The notes under the pieces are model-generated. The model saw only the letters and a program-made list of their open reading frames with translations. It was not told the origin of the DNA and made no database searches. A program made the translations under genes and the position numbers. This document shows positions 1-11,432 of a stretch of 64,000 nt of DNA, piece by piece; position 1 is the first letter of the stretch; every line of letters begins with the position of its first letter. The stretch comes from Boswellia sacra (taxonomy: Eukaryota; Streptophyta; Magnoliopsida; Sapindales; Burseraceae): NCBI GenBank assembly GCA_013180625.2, contig SNVD02010473.1:2852001-2916000 (forward strand), written 5' to 3'.

Positions 1-234
1 TTGTCAAAAAGACGATAAGAGTCTAAGGAGACTGGGTTTTAAGTGGGACCGTTTGTGACCCCTCCAATGTTTCCTGGAAGCTTTCCTGGTGTATATTAAA
101 TCGTACCGGCACTTACTACTATTCTTGATTACTGTTTAGTAGTGGTACACGTATACAGATACTATTACTGTTCACTTATACGATACTATTCAAGGGTACT
201 GTTCACATATACGGTACTGTTCACTGCAAGACAA
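1..234 (+). repeat. Copia 5' leader with short internal repeats
   Basis: This untranslated leader precedes the gag ATG at 235. Between about 110 and 234 it holds several imperfect copies of a unit built on ACTGTTCAC and TATACGATACTATT. No LTR end or primer-binding site was found. A 68-bp part of it (170-237) recurs at 337-404. Confidence 0.6.
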
Positions 235-336
235 ATGACAGCCAAATTCAAGATAGAGAAGTTCGATGGAAACAACTTTGGGCTATGAAAAATTAAAATA
301 AAGGCTATCTTGAGAAAAGAAAATTGCCTTGAAGCT

Positions 337-1126
337 GTTCACGTATATGATACTATTTAAGGGTACTATTCACATATACGGTACTGTTCACTGCAAGACA
401 AATGTCGCAGGTTTGGTCACCGTTGTCCGGAACCGGCAAAGACTCCAGTCCAGGATAAGATTGAGGCTAGCACCTTTGATAGCACCCCTTCTGATGGTGC
501 CCCCTTGAATTCGGGTAAGGTTGCGACTGATGTCGCTGAGAGTTCCAAAGCTGTTGCTATTCCAGCAGATTCTTTAGTGCAAGTTGTGACTCTTAAGGCT
601 GCTACAGTTTTGAGCACAGAGTCAGTCTCAGAATCTGACTCTCTATCTCCTTTTGCGACCGACCAAGGTAAGCTTTTGGGTACTATCCATTATTCAACCA
701 ATCGCGAGGCATCTGTTTCGTCAGGGCGGATAAACACAGGACAACCTCTTGAGACTTCTTCCTCCCGTTTTGAGCCTTTGAATAGGCTGAGTGATGAGGA
801 CCAATCTGATAGGATTGATCATACTCATACGGACACCCCAGCTACCCCGGTAAAGAAGGGTAAGAAGAAGAAAAACAAGAACGGCTGAAGCTCTTGTATT
901 TTTATGATTTAAACCGTTTGTGGCCATTTATCATTTATGTTGTTAAGGCCGTTTATGGCCTTTTTACTTTGTTTTAGGCCGCTTGTGGTCTATATTTTTT
1001 GATCTTTTGTTGGATTATGTGTTTGGACTTTACGTCCTTCTTGTAATTCTTGGGGTATGCCCCTCGGATTTTTGTACATTTTAATTTTTTTGGATTTATA
1101 TTACTAAGTAACTTTTTCAAAAAAAA
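337..1126 (+). mobile_element. Poly(A)-tailed chimeric insertion (Copia leader copy + LINE-like gag tail) inside Copia gag
   Basis: Gag coding sequence stops at 336 and resumes exactly at 1127, so the intervening 790 bp is an insertion. Its first 68 bp (337-404) are a same-length copy, about six mismatches, of the element's own leader at 170-237. From 405 it switches to the C-terminal part of a LINE-type gag-like ORF: RRFGHRC remnant of a zinc knuckle, a Ser/Thr-rich stretch and a Lys-rich tail GKKKKNKNG, stop at 886-888. Then comes a 3' UTR with repeated GGCCG-TTATGG-CC words and an A-run (1119-1127). The A-tail and absent ORF2 suggest L1-type retrotransposition of a chimeric or internally deleted transcript. 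No clear target-site duplication was found. Confidence 0.7.
406..888 (+). pseudogene. C-terminal fragment of a LINE-like gag/ORF1 protein
   Basis: An open frame runs from 406 to the TGA at 886-888 without its own proper start; the first ATG-like context (505) is internal. The N-terminal residues RRFGHRC look like the second half of a plant LINE zinc knuckle (C..C..FGH....C), with the first cysteines lost at the junction. The remainder is low-complexity Ser/Thr/Asp sequence and a basic tail, common at the end of plant LINE ORF1 proteins. It is a passenger of the inserted element and is not expected to be functional. Confidence 0.55.
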
Positions 1127-3438
1127 ATTGATGGAAGACCGGAAAATATGCAAGATGAAAATAAATGGGAGAAGATAGATGGTGATGCGATGGCAAGTCT
1201 ACATCTAGCAGTTGCAGATGAAGTGCTGTCAAGTATTCAAGAATTAAACTCTGCAAAGGAGATTTGGGATACTTTGACAAGCTTGTATGAAGCCAAATCT
1301 CTACACAACAAAATTTTCTTGAAAAGGAAGCTGTACACTCTTCGTATGTCAGAAACCACTCCGGTGACTGAACATATCAACACTTTGAAGACGTTATTCT
1401 CTCAGCTCTCAACCATGGAGCATAACATAGAAGAGAAGGAACGTGCTGAGCTTCTACTTCAGAGTCTACCTGATTCATATGATAATCTCATCCTCAACTT
1501 GGCAAATGGTTCAATGAAGTCATCTCTAGTCTTTAATGATGTTGCGGCTGCTGTCTTAGAAGAAGAAAGCAGACGTAAAAACAAGGAAGATAGAATAATG
1601 ACTTCTCAACATGCAGAGGCTTTATCCGCCAACAGAGGGAGATCAAGGGAACGTGGTTCCAGTGGGAGTCACAATCAGAACAGGGGAAAGTCTAAAGGAA
1701 GGAAGTTTATTAAATGCTACCATTGTGGAAAGCAAGGGCACGTGAAAAACGAGTGTTGGCATCTTAAGAAGAATGGAGAGGGAAACAGCAAAGGAAAAGA
1801 ATCTGAGTCGTCAGGATCTCAGGGTTGTGTAGCAAGTACTTCAGGGAATGGCGAAATCTTGTGCAGCGAGGCAACAACAGTTGTGGAAGGCAGAAAAAGG
1901 TTTGCTGATATATGGTTAATTGATTCAGCAGCAACATGGCATATGACTTCTAGAAGAGATTGGTTCTATCAATATAAACCTATCTCAGAAGGGTCTGTGT
2001 ACATGGGTGATGATCATGCCTTAAAAATCGCTGGTATTGGAACCATCAAAGTAAAAATGTTTGATGGTACGATTCGCACTATCCAAGATGTACGACATGT
2101 GACTGGCTTGAAGAAAAATTTGCTACCAATAGGACAGTTGGATGACCTCGGATGTGAGTTCCATACGAAAAATGGGATCATGAAGGTTGTCAGAGGCGCA
2201 CTTGTGGTGATGAAGGCAGAAAAGATTGCTGCTAACCTATACATGCTCCATGGAGAAACGGTTCAGGAGGCAGAAACAGCAGTTGCTAGTTCTGGAGAAG
2301 AATTGTCTATGATATGGCATCGAAGACTTGGCCATATGTCCGAAAAGGGTTTGAAGATTCTCTCTGATCGAAAACTGCTTCCTGGAATCAAAACTGTAAG
2401 TTTACCATTCTGTGAGCATTGTGTTATTAGCAAGCAGAGTAGACTGAGTTTTAGCAGATCTATTGCTAGGAGTAAAAACATTCTAGACTTGATTCATTCT
2501 GATGTTTGGGAATCACCGGTTACGTCCCTAGGAGGAGCAAACTACTTTGTATTGTTTGTGGATGATTATTCTAGGAGATGTTGGGTATATGTCATCAAGA
2601 AAAAGTCAGATGTATTTCCTGTATTTAAAGCCTTCAAAGCACAGGTGGAACTTGAATCCAGAAAAAGGATCAAGTGTTTGAGGACAGATAATGGGAGAGA
2701 ATTCTACAACAAGGAATTTGATGCTTTTTGTAGTAAAGAAGGTGTGAAACGGCAGAAGACAGTTGCTTATACACCACAACAAAATGGAGTAGCAGAGCAG
2801 ACAAATAGAACTCTCGCAGAAAGAATGAGAGCGTTACTAAGGACTGCGGGTCTACCTAAGACATTTTGGGCAGAAGCAGCCACTACAGTCTGTTACTTGA
2901 TAAATAGGTCTCCATCAACAGCAATTGAGATGAAGACACCTATGGAGATGTGGACCGGTAAGCCAACTGATTATTCCTCCCTTCATATTTTCGGATGTCC
3001 TGCTTATGTGATGTATCATGACCAAGAAAGAACGAAGCTGGATCCAAAATCCAGGAAATGTATCTTCTTGGGATATGCTGATGGAGTAAAGGGGTATCGC
3101 TTATGGGATCCTACTGCCCATAAGATTGTCATCAGCAGGGATGTTGTCTTTATAGAAGACATGTTTAATGTGAAGAAAGTGATAGCACGAAGAAAAATGT
3201 TGAGACTGTATCAATACAGGAAGAAACAGTTTCTTCTGAAGTAATACCAGAAGATGATGATCAAGAACCAGTCGAGTCTGAAGCATCTGAAGTCCGTCGA
3301 TCAACTCGAGAAAGAAGGGAACCTTCTTGGCACTCAGAATATGTGATGGCAAGCAATGTTGCATACTGTCTCCTAACAGAAGATGTTGAGCCTTCAACCT
3401 TTTAGGAGGCTATAAAAAGTTCTGATGCATCTCTATGG

Positions 3439-4155
3439 ATGACAGTAATGCATGAAGAGATGGAAGCTTTAGACAAAAACAAGACATGGGATCTTGTGCC
3501 ACTACCACATGGAAGAAAAGCCATCAGAAACAAATGGGTCTACAAGATCAAACGTGATGGGAATGATCAAGTGGAGCGGTATCGTGCTAGACTGGTGGTC
3601 AAAGGATATGCTCAGAAAGAAGGAGTTGATTTCAATGAGATATTCTCTCCTGTGGTAAGACTTACAACAATTCGAGCAGTCTTGGCTATGTGTGCTACTT
3701 TTGACTTACACTTAGAGCAGTTAGATGTAAAAACTGCGTTTCTTCATGGAGAACTTGAAGAAGAAATTTATATGCTCCAACCGGAAGGTTTTGTTAAAGA
3801 AGAAAAAGAGAACATGGTTTGCAGGTTGACCAAATCTCTGTACGGCTTAAAACAGGCGCCAAGGTGTTGGTACAAGAGATTTGATTCATTCATCATCAGC
3901 CTTGGGTGCAACAGACTCAGTTCAGATCATTGTACTTATTACAAGAGGTTTGAGGAAGACTTTATCATTTTGCTGTTGTACGTGGACGATATGTTGGTAA
4001 CAGGCACTAACAAAGATCAGGTCCAAGAATTAAAGGCACAATTGGCTAGGGGATTTGAAATGAAGGATTTAGGACCAGCAAACAAGATTCTAGGGATGCA
4101 AATTCACCGAGACAGAAAAAACAGGAAGATTTGGCTATCTCAAAGAACTACTTGA
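3439..4155 (+). pseudogene. Copia reverse transcriptase fragment (RVT_2)
   Basis: This is the RVT_2 domain of the Copia polyprotein: W-x-LVPLP start, NKWVYKIKRD, YRARLVVKGYAQ, FSPVVR, LDVKTAFLHG, SLYGLKQAPRCWY, and the catalytic YVDDML box. It is separated from the upstream frame by TAG 3403-3405. It ends at 4155 because of a one-base shift in the motif IWLSQ, near 4136; the downstream residues (YLKKIL..) continue in the next frame. The domain itself looks well preserved, so decay is probably fairly recent. Confidence 0.9.
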
Positions 4156-4309
4156 AGAAAATCTTGCGCCGCTTGAACATGCAAAATTGTAAGCCAATTT
4201 CTACCCTATTTAGTGTTAATCATAAATTATCCTCAAGTATGAGTCCTAGCAATGAAGCGGAGAGGATGAAAATGTCTCGAGTACCGTATGCACAGCAGTA
4301 GGGAGCCTA

Positions 4310-4942
4310 ATGTATGCCATGATTTATACAAGACCAGACATTGCACAAGCAGTGGGAGCGGTCAGTAGATTCATGGCTAATTCGGGGAGAGAGCATTGGA
4401 ATTCTGTTAAGAGGATCCTTAGATACATCAAAGGAACCTCTAATGCTGCACTATGCTATAGAGGATCAGAGTTCATTGTTAAGGGCTATGTTGATTCAGA
4501 TTTTGCAGGAGATCTTGACAAAAGGAAGTCCATTACGGGCTATATGTTTATACTTGCAGGAGGTGCTGTGAGCTGGATATCCAAACTACAAACTGTTGTG
4601 GATCTATCTACAACAGAAGCAGAGTATATGGCAGCTACACAAGCTTGCAAGGAAGCTATTTGGATCAAAAGGTTATTGGAGGAACTCGGGCACAAACAAG
4701 AGAAGATTTCTTTATTTTGTGATAGTCAGAGTGCCTTGCATATTGCAAGGAATCCAGCCTTTCATTCAAGAACGAAGCACATAGGAGTTCAATATCATTA
4801 TGTACGAGAAGTAGTGGAAGATGGAATCGTGGATATGCAGAAAATCCACACGAAGGACAACATAGCAGATGCATTAACCAAACCAATCAATGCTGACAAG
4901 TTCATCTGGTGTAGAACGTCTTGTGGCCTGTTAGAGACGTAA
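4310..4942 (+). pseudogene. Copia RNase H domain fragment
   Basis: This is the C-terminal part of the Copia polyprotein, with MYAMIYTRPDIAQAVG, the RNase H core VDSDFAGD, STTEAEYMA, and KHI-x-VQYHYVREVV, ending at the natural stop 4940-4942. It sits in a different frame from the RT segment: a second indel near 4295, in the PYA..VGSLMYAM motif, separates them. Confidence 0.9.
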
Positions 4943-4994
4943 GCAGCATGTATAGAGACAAGACTGAAAGGAAAAATGCCTTCAAGTGGGAAAA

Positions 4995-5526
4995 TGTGAA
5001 GTGTAAGGTGTGAAGGCATTTTGCCTTTCACACTGCCTTCACACAATCCCACATTGGTGGGAAACAAAATAGAGGTGGGGAGGCTTGGCTATATAATAAA
5101 GCCTCCTCCCCTTCTTACAAGTGTACCAAGCTTATGTATTAAGCTTTTCTCTTCTTCCTCCTTTGTAATCTCCTCCATTCTAATTGTGAGAGAGATTATA
5201 ATATTTTTCTTCATAGTGAAATATTTTCGGTCTTGTCCCGTGGAGGTTTCCCTCAAATTGAGGGTTTTACCACGTTAAATATTTGTATCTTTATTTTCTT
5301 TATTGTCTTTAATTTATTTACTGTGGTAAAGTTGAACCGCCCAAGTTGTCTATTTTATTTATTGTGGAGGGCAGTGCCACCCAAATTGTTATTTCTAATA
5401 TAACAATTTGTTTCTTGTCTTTCATTTGAGCTGCGGTGGGAGTGTTCGATCTCTTAACAGGATCCATATTAAACATAATACTACAAGTTGGTGAAATTGA
5501 GCCTATCACCCGTTCTTCGTGTCACA
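4995..5526 (+). repeat. 3' LTR of the Copia element
   Basis: The LTR is inferred from a polypurine tract (AAGTGGGAAAA, 4984-4994), a TG start at 4995, a TATA-like CTATATAATAAA near 5090, a U-rich R region, and a CA end at about 5526. Beyond 5526 the sequence changes to DUF26 coding DNA on the other strand. Without the 5' LTR, the ends are accurate to within a few bases only. Confidence 0.7.
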
Positions 5527-6165
5527 TTAACCTGACCAAGTACTGACAACAAACACTTTCTGCAACCTCACCATCAACATCCCGCGTGCAATGCCCGTAT
5601 CCATACACTGACAGATCAGTGCTCCGCTCGTTCTTCGCTATCGCGTATCTCTTATCGGATTTTCCCGCCAGATCAGTCAGAATGGATGTCAAATTCAAAA
5701 CCGTTTTGATATACGTTTCGTTAGTTGGATCAGTAACTCCTCGACGCTCATCAAACGTGTTATTCACCAATGAATTATCGGCCTTGTTTAAGAATCTATT
5801 AATGGAATAAAGCAGTCGTTCTGCCAAACCTGAGCGGCCGTTTGGTTTGGACGGGCACGACGAATGATCGAAACAGCGGAGTCTATGCAGGTTTGGCAAT
5901 CGGAAGAGGCCATGGTGCCTCGACAGAGAGCAAGAGCACTGACGGGGTCGATCCAATTTCTTGTCGAGGTTATTGTAGTAAAGCCAGTAGTAGCAGTGTC
6001 GTTTCGAAGCTTGCTGAGTGCAATATCGAGATTGGTAGCGAAAGTAGAGCCAAGTGTGTCGTTTGGAGTAAAATTACAAGCATAAAAGCGAGGATCATCC
6101 TGTCCTGACGCCAGGTGAAGGAAATGAAAGAATGTTAAGATAATAGGAAGGAGATGAACCGCCAC
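5527..6165 (-). pseudogene. DUF26 cysteine-rich repeat protein (CRRSP or CRK ectodomain), truncated and frameshifted
   Basis: The start at 6165 gives a hydrophobic signal peptide (MAVHLLPIILTFFHF..ASG), then a first DUF26 domain with the diagnostic C-x8-C-x2-C (CRGTMASSDCQTC). Just after QVWQNDC, near 5812, a one-base deletion moves the rest of the protein into another frame. That frame holds the linker and the start of a second DUF26 domain (YGHCTRD..). In this second motif the expected middle Cys appears to be Ala. The frame ends where the Copia 3' LTR begins (5526/5527), so the insertion removed the rest of the gene. It could have been a secreted CRRSP or the ectodomain of a cysteine-rich receptor kinase; no kinase part is visible. 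Confidence 0.8.
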
Positions 6166-8299
6166 TTTTGTGCTGCAGCTCTTGTTCCCCAGCTACTTAG
6201 AACTGATCAATCAATCAAAACAAAATCAGAATTAGTACATAAAGCAATCCGGGAAGTCGAAAAAATATTAATTAATTCTCTTCATATGATAGGATATCAA
6301 TATTGAATGGGTTATGTACTTGAGAAATTGATTGATGAATACCAAAAAAAAAAAAAAAAAAGTAAATACCAAGTCAAGTCAATTTATAATTATATGAGAG
6401 AAACATAATCATGTGTTGCTTATTTTAATTTAATCCGCAACTCTACCAAGGATTTATGTTACTTTTCGTTATTCAAATGCAATTCTACTACTAGTTGCTA
6501 TTAAAAATTCCGATTGACATTTACCTGAAAACTCTTTCAAAAGGCTAATTAATTTGATTAGGGTTCTACTAGCATCATTTGTACCAAAATTTTAGTTAAA
6601 TGTTGATGATTAATTCTTAAGTAACATTCGATATATCATTCTATCTTTAATGGATAACATCGAAATAATTATATATTATATAGTTTACTGTGAATAACTT
6701 CCTTTGATTTATGTACGTTAACATTTATTCCTGCAGTTTTGCACATTGACATTGCCTCTAGTAGCACACTTGAGATTAGGATAACAATATTGAAAAAAAA
6801 AAAAAGTTCTTGTAGATGTGACTGCTAATTGATTCTTAATTAATTATATAACTATTTCATTAATACACAAATAAATTTTGTCAAACTTGCAAGAATAACG
6901 GTGTTGGTGCTAATGGGTTTTTTGGACCATGAAAATGAAACTTAAAGAAGTTGTCGATGTTATTGGATGATTTTAGTATAAAATTGAGAAGGATTACTCG
7001 TTAGTTAATTTCTTAGCTATGCAACTGGACGTTCATTTACCTAGTAATCCTATTAACTCGTTTACTGAGCCACTTTATCATAGCTTTTTTAATCCAGTTA
7101 ACTTTCTAAATTTTCAGTAAATGGAAATAATCAGAAGAGGGGTTGCTTAAATTTTAGCAAAATCTTAATTTCTTTTAATAGTCTAGTTAAGTTTAATTCT
7201 CAACTAATATATACTCCCTACTCTTTAAGGTAAGTTATTAAATTATATTTTTAGATGCCTTAATAGAGAATACTTGTTAGTTCATGACAAATTAACTAGC
7301 AAATCATAAAAATGGGATTACGAGTTCATGAGTTGATTTATGAGCAGATAACTCATTTGAATTTGTAATAACAACTCATCTACTAAGGTACTTTCGCCTT
7401 TTAAGATTGAATTGGATTAAAATTTTGCTAAAAGTCAGATTAGCCCGTCAACTAGAAAAAAAAAACACTTAAATTCAATCGTTGTAAATATAGCGCACCA
7501 GTTGCTATTATGGATCCATCTTACATGTACATTTAGTCATTATATATACATCTCACCAATTGCGGGTGCGTGCGTTTTACGTGTGATAATATAAAACCCC
7601 TACAATCGGAGGAATATACATATACAACTACTAATTCAAGTTTTTCTCCTCAACTTGACCATTATCGCTGTTAACCCTAATTTTTTTTTCTAAATTATTA
7701 TCATTGAAAATGTTGTGTTTTTTCATAAATGTTTATTATGTTACTGTATTGGTAACGTTACACTATTTAACGGAATTATATTTAGGTGACGTATTACATC
7801 ATTACCAAATAACGCGTAAAAAATAAAATTAAAAAAAAAGTGGGAAAAGAATCTCCGATTCGATTACCTAACACTTTCCTAATCGCTGACATGGAGATAT
7901 CCAATTGGTTGAAAAATCAAAAGAAAAAATGAACAGCAAAGAAGGTCAACAATGGTCTTCTTAGCCTAACTGGCCAATCGACGACTGATTCTCCCCCCTC
8001 AACCCAATGAGGAACCAATCAAAAATGTTTTCTGATTTTTTGTTTTTTCTTACACGCATCACAACTCAACGCTTCTTCTTCGTCTTCTCATTTGACATTT
8101 CTTAAACTACTCATTGTTACAAGTTCAAATTCAAATAATTGAAGCACTATTCAGATATCTTAATTTGTTTTGCCTTTCTGTAGCTCCTTTATATTCTTCT
8201 ATTTTTAACTTTTCTCCTCCCCCACTTTCTTACCCAATTCTTTCTGAGGAAAAAAGAAATAGAAAGAAAGAAAGCTTTGGAACGACGACGGTTTAGATA
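6166..8299. other. Intergenic, AT-rich; 5' flanks of two genes
   Basis: No supported coding sequence. There is an A-run at about 6345-6361. A loose inverted repeat (TTTTAGCAAAAT near 7156, partner ATTTTGCTAAAA near 7423) could be the core of an old MITE of roughly 300 bp. The last 250 bp before 8300 are pyrimidine-rich, as expected for the 5' leader of the M50B gene. Confidence 0.4.
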
Positions 8300-11200
8300 A
8301 TGGCGAATTGGGAGCTCAAGAATTGTTGCAATCACGACCAGGTCACCTACATGGTGACTATTGGTGTCTTCACTGTTGTTATTCTCGCTGTGAGTTCCGT
8401 TTCGTTTTGTTCTGTTTGGTTCTTGAGAAAGCTGAAGAATTGGAAAAAAAAATTTTGATTTTGTGTTTCTAACGGTTGAGTTGACTCAACTAAGTTAAAG
8501 GGTTTCTATTTATGAATGTGGTCGTTCTATATGGTGATGAAATTAGAAGTTCTGTATTTCTTTTCCTGTTGCCAAAGTAGAATCTTGTGTGCTTGTTAGA
8601 TCTGCAAATATTTTGTTAAGGTTCTAACAGTTAATTGATTTATAAACTGAATCTCGAAGCCTTTTGTTCTTGGTTTTATATTCAATTAGTTTATTGATGC
8701 GTATAAGTTCTTCTAATTCTATTGCAACTGGATAAATTTCAATTCTTGCTTTACCCAAAAACGCAAGAAGTTTCATGAAACCTTGATGGGTAGGATTCAG
8801 AGAATGATATAAGTCAATGCCATCAAGAGAATTTATTTGTGAATTGAGCTTTGAAGTGGATCTTATTTAGCAGATTTAGTTGTATGCATATTTTAATTGA
8901 GTTGCGCTGGTATTTTTCTGCTCAACTTGTCTATTAATGTAAATTCTTTCGTTTCTTATTGTTACAGCTCTGGAGGACGTTTCTACTGACCCCTTTTAAG
9001 CTCATTACTGTATTTTTGCATGAAGCCAGTCATGCGATCGCTTGTAAACTCACATGTGGAGATGTAAGAAGTTTTTCCCTTTATCTTGCATGAATTATTA
9101 AGTAATAAATGCTGGACTGAATACTATTCTAGGCTTTACCAGGTTTTCTCTTTTCATTAGTGTCTATTTTTTATTTAGAAGTTCTGCTTTACCTTATAGA
9201 GTCAGATAGGTCGGAAGCATCTGTAAAGAGTAACTAATTATGATATGTTACTGAATCTTAAATACAGTATGATGTGGCTGGCTTTTGATTCTCTTTTTAT
9301 TTTTTGTCCAGAGCGCTAGTCATCTTGAATTGTGGAATAACATAGAACATACTTAATGCATTCTGTTGATAGACAAATGAGATCTGGGTATCAAAGCATT
9401 CAAAGCTTGTAGTTTAACATGATGATGTTGCTGACGATTTTTGTTTTAAGGGCCAATTTTTCATGAGAATCGATGATGCTACTGAATGTCAGTTCATAGT
9501 TCAGTTCCATTTTCTTGGTCTTAGGGATGGGCTCTGCTTAATCAGGTTTTTCTTTTCAAAATTTTTATTTTTTAAATACTCCATTATGCAGGTGGAGGGG
9601 ATCCAGGTTCATGCAAATGAGGGTGGGGTAACAAAAACACGTGGTGGTATATATTGGTTGATCCTCCCGGCAGGATGTAATATGCTTTTCTCCTAGAAAT
9701 TTCATTCTCTTTTGATGCTTCATCTTTATTTTACTGCTATGATGCGTGACATGAGGGTTCAAGGTGCATGGTCTGCATTATCTAGACACACATGCACCTG
9801 TATGCAGATTGCTCAGATGCATATGTATGCACAAGTTCCTATGAGCATAGATTTGTACATCCATACAGAGATGCATACACATTTCTGTTTGACTTTTATT
9901 ATTGTTATAAAACAATTTTAAGTGCAACACAACTCTCACATATTTCTTTTTCCCCCTCTTTTTATTTGCTCTCACTTTCACATTATGTTTCGATATGTCA
10001 ACCTGTTTAGCGCATTTGTGACTTGTAACCAAGTGTGTGTTTGAATCTTGTCATAGTCAAGGTACCCCTAAAAAATTGCTATGTTCTTCAGTTTTCACAT
10101 GTTAATCGATGTGAACCTAAAGACTCAAGATTTTAGTTTTTCTGTTAATTCAATGGATTCCGTACTGCGTTCTCCATTTTTGTTGTAGTCTTTTAGAATA
10201 ATGTGAAGTTTGATTTAGTACTCAGTCTGTGATACTGCTCTCTTCTTCCAGATCTTGGTTCATCATTTTGGGGAATGGCTTTGGTACTTGCATCAACAAA
10301 TCTAACCACTGCAAGAATTGCTGCTGGCTGTTTAGCTCTGGCTTTGTTTATTGTGCTCTTTGTTGCAGAAAATGTAAGACATCATGAACGGAGGCAATAT
10401 TTTCTGATTATATATGTTCTCAGATGCTACTTGTTATTAGTATATTTAGGCTTTTTTTGGTTTCCATCTTCAAAAAGCTGTTTTTTAAAAACACATATTT
10501 ACCAATACATTTAAAATAATATCAATCACATATCATTTTCAAAATTCAAAAAAATTTAAAATCAATCACGTAATTCTTTTCAAATTTTGAAAATAAAAAC
10601 CCAAAATACACAAACAAACACCACCTTAGTATTCTTCAAAAGAGTGTACCAAGTTTGCTGTCTTACTCTTTCCTATTGTCTAAACAGTGGACACTTCGAG
10701 GACTTTGTATTGGTGAGTGCTTTCATGATCCATGTGTATTTATTGTTTTGATGTTAAGGCTTTAAGCATATTTACTCATGTTTTTTGATATATGCAAACT
10801 GAATTTCTCAGGATTCATCATTTTCCTTGCTGTGATTTGGGTTTTGCAAGAAAAAACAAGTGTCCATATTCTCCGATACGTCATTCTATTCATCGGTATA
10901 TTCTTATCCTATAAAATATTCCCAACCTGTTGAATCAGCTTTAAGCTCAATATTCTCTTTTTATCTTGTTGCTGAAAAAGAAGAATAATTAATATATGTT
11001 CTGGCAAAATGCAGGTGTAATGAATAGTTTGTTTTCAGTTTGGGGTATGTATTTAGTCACTCTTCCTTTTTTACCAGTTGGCTGTAACTGGAATAAAAAA
11101 TTGCAAATTTAATAGTATATGATATGAATGTGAATGAAACAGATATTTATGATGATCTAATATCTCGAAGAGTCCGTACCAGTGATGCTGAGAAGTTTGC

Positions 11201-11432
11201 AGAACTTTGCCCCTGTTTCTGTACTGGTGTTGGTTGGGGAGTCATCTGGTTAGCCTCTAGCTTTTATAATGAGATGATGTTTGACATTTCAGAGATGCTA
11301 ATATGGAAATCGTTTAATCGTTGTATATTTACATTACTGATTACTTTTATTTTCAATGGTGCTTGCAGGGGAATGATATCATTTTCATTTCTTTGTGGAT
11401 CCATGTATCTTGGACTTGTTATCTTATCTTGA
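8300..11432 (+). CDS. M50B-like integral membrane metalloprotease, nine exons, 233 aa
   Basis: Exons: 8300-8389, 8968-9063, 9592-9676, 10252-10373, 10688-10712, 10812-10895, 11015-11044, 11143-11248, 11369-11432. They sum to 702 nt in one continuous frame, every intron is GT..AG, and the stop is TGA. Residues 48-52 read HEASH, the zinc-binding HExxH of M50 proteases. Near 170-178, MNSLFSVWD may supply the distal Asp ligand. Six or so hydrophobic segments (for example residues 18-32, 87-107, 112-130 and the C-terminus) indicate a polytopic membrane protein. The plant family is annotated as peptidase M50B-like; its substrate is unknown to me. From memory the Arabidopsis homologue lies beside a mannose-6-phosphate isomerase gene, and such a gene also occurs here at 47.8 kb. 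Intron 4 holds a probable MITE. The 3' flank (about 11.9-12.45 kb) has a degenerate copy at about 25.95-26.45 kb. Confidence 0.9.
10450..10628. mobile_element. Probable MITE in intron 4 of the M50B gene
   Basis: The right end ACAAACAAACACCACCTTA is almost the same as the right end of a second AT-rich insert at 20282-20462. Its reverse complement (TAAGGTGGTGTTTGTTT) loosely matches the left end TTAGGCTTTTTTTGGTTT. Target-site duplications are unclear, so ends are approximate. Confidence 0.4.

Larger units (their letters stand above)
235..3244 (+). pseudogene. Copia gag-protease-integrase region, broken
   Basis: Gag starts at the ATG at 235, hits an in-frame TGA at codon 18 (286-288), and is split by foreign DNA at 337-1126. 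It resumes at 1127 and stays open to 3244. Visible domains after the insertion are a UBN2-type gag, a CCHC knuckle (CYHCGKQGHVKNECWH, about 1715-1762), a protease motif reading DSAATWHM (about 1922-1945), the GAG-pre-integrase/zinc finger (WHRRLGHM, then CEHC), and an integrase core with DVW, RTDNGREF and NGVAEQ. The usual protease signature is DSGA, so the catalytic-loop Gly is Ala here. A frameshift near 3168 ends the frame early in the integrase-RT linker; the linker continues in another frame to TAG 3403-3405. Confidence 0.9.
1..5526 (+). mobile_element. Decayed Ty1/Copia LTR retrotransposon, 5' end outside the window
   Basis: Domains run in Copia order on the plus strand: gag, CCHC knuckle, aspartic protease, integrase, reverse transcriptase, RNase H, then a 3' LTR. 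Integrase lying before reverse transcriptase is diagnostic of Copia over Gypsy. No 5' LTR or primer-binding site is visible, so the element starts left of position 1. The polyprotein carries at least five lesions: TGA at 286-288, the insertion at 337-1126, a frameshift near 3168, TAG at 3403-3405, and frameshifts near 4136 and 4295. It is therefore a non-autonomous fossil. Insertion time cannot be estimated because only one LTR is in the window. Confidence 0.93.
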
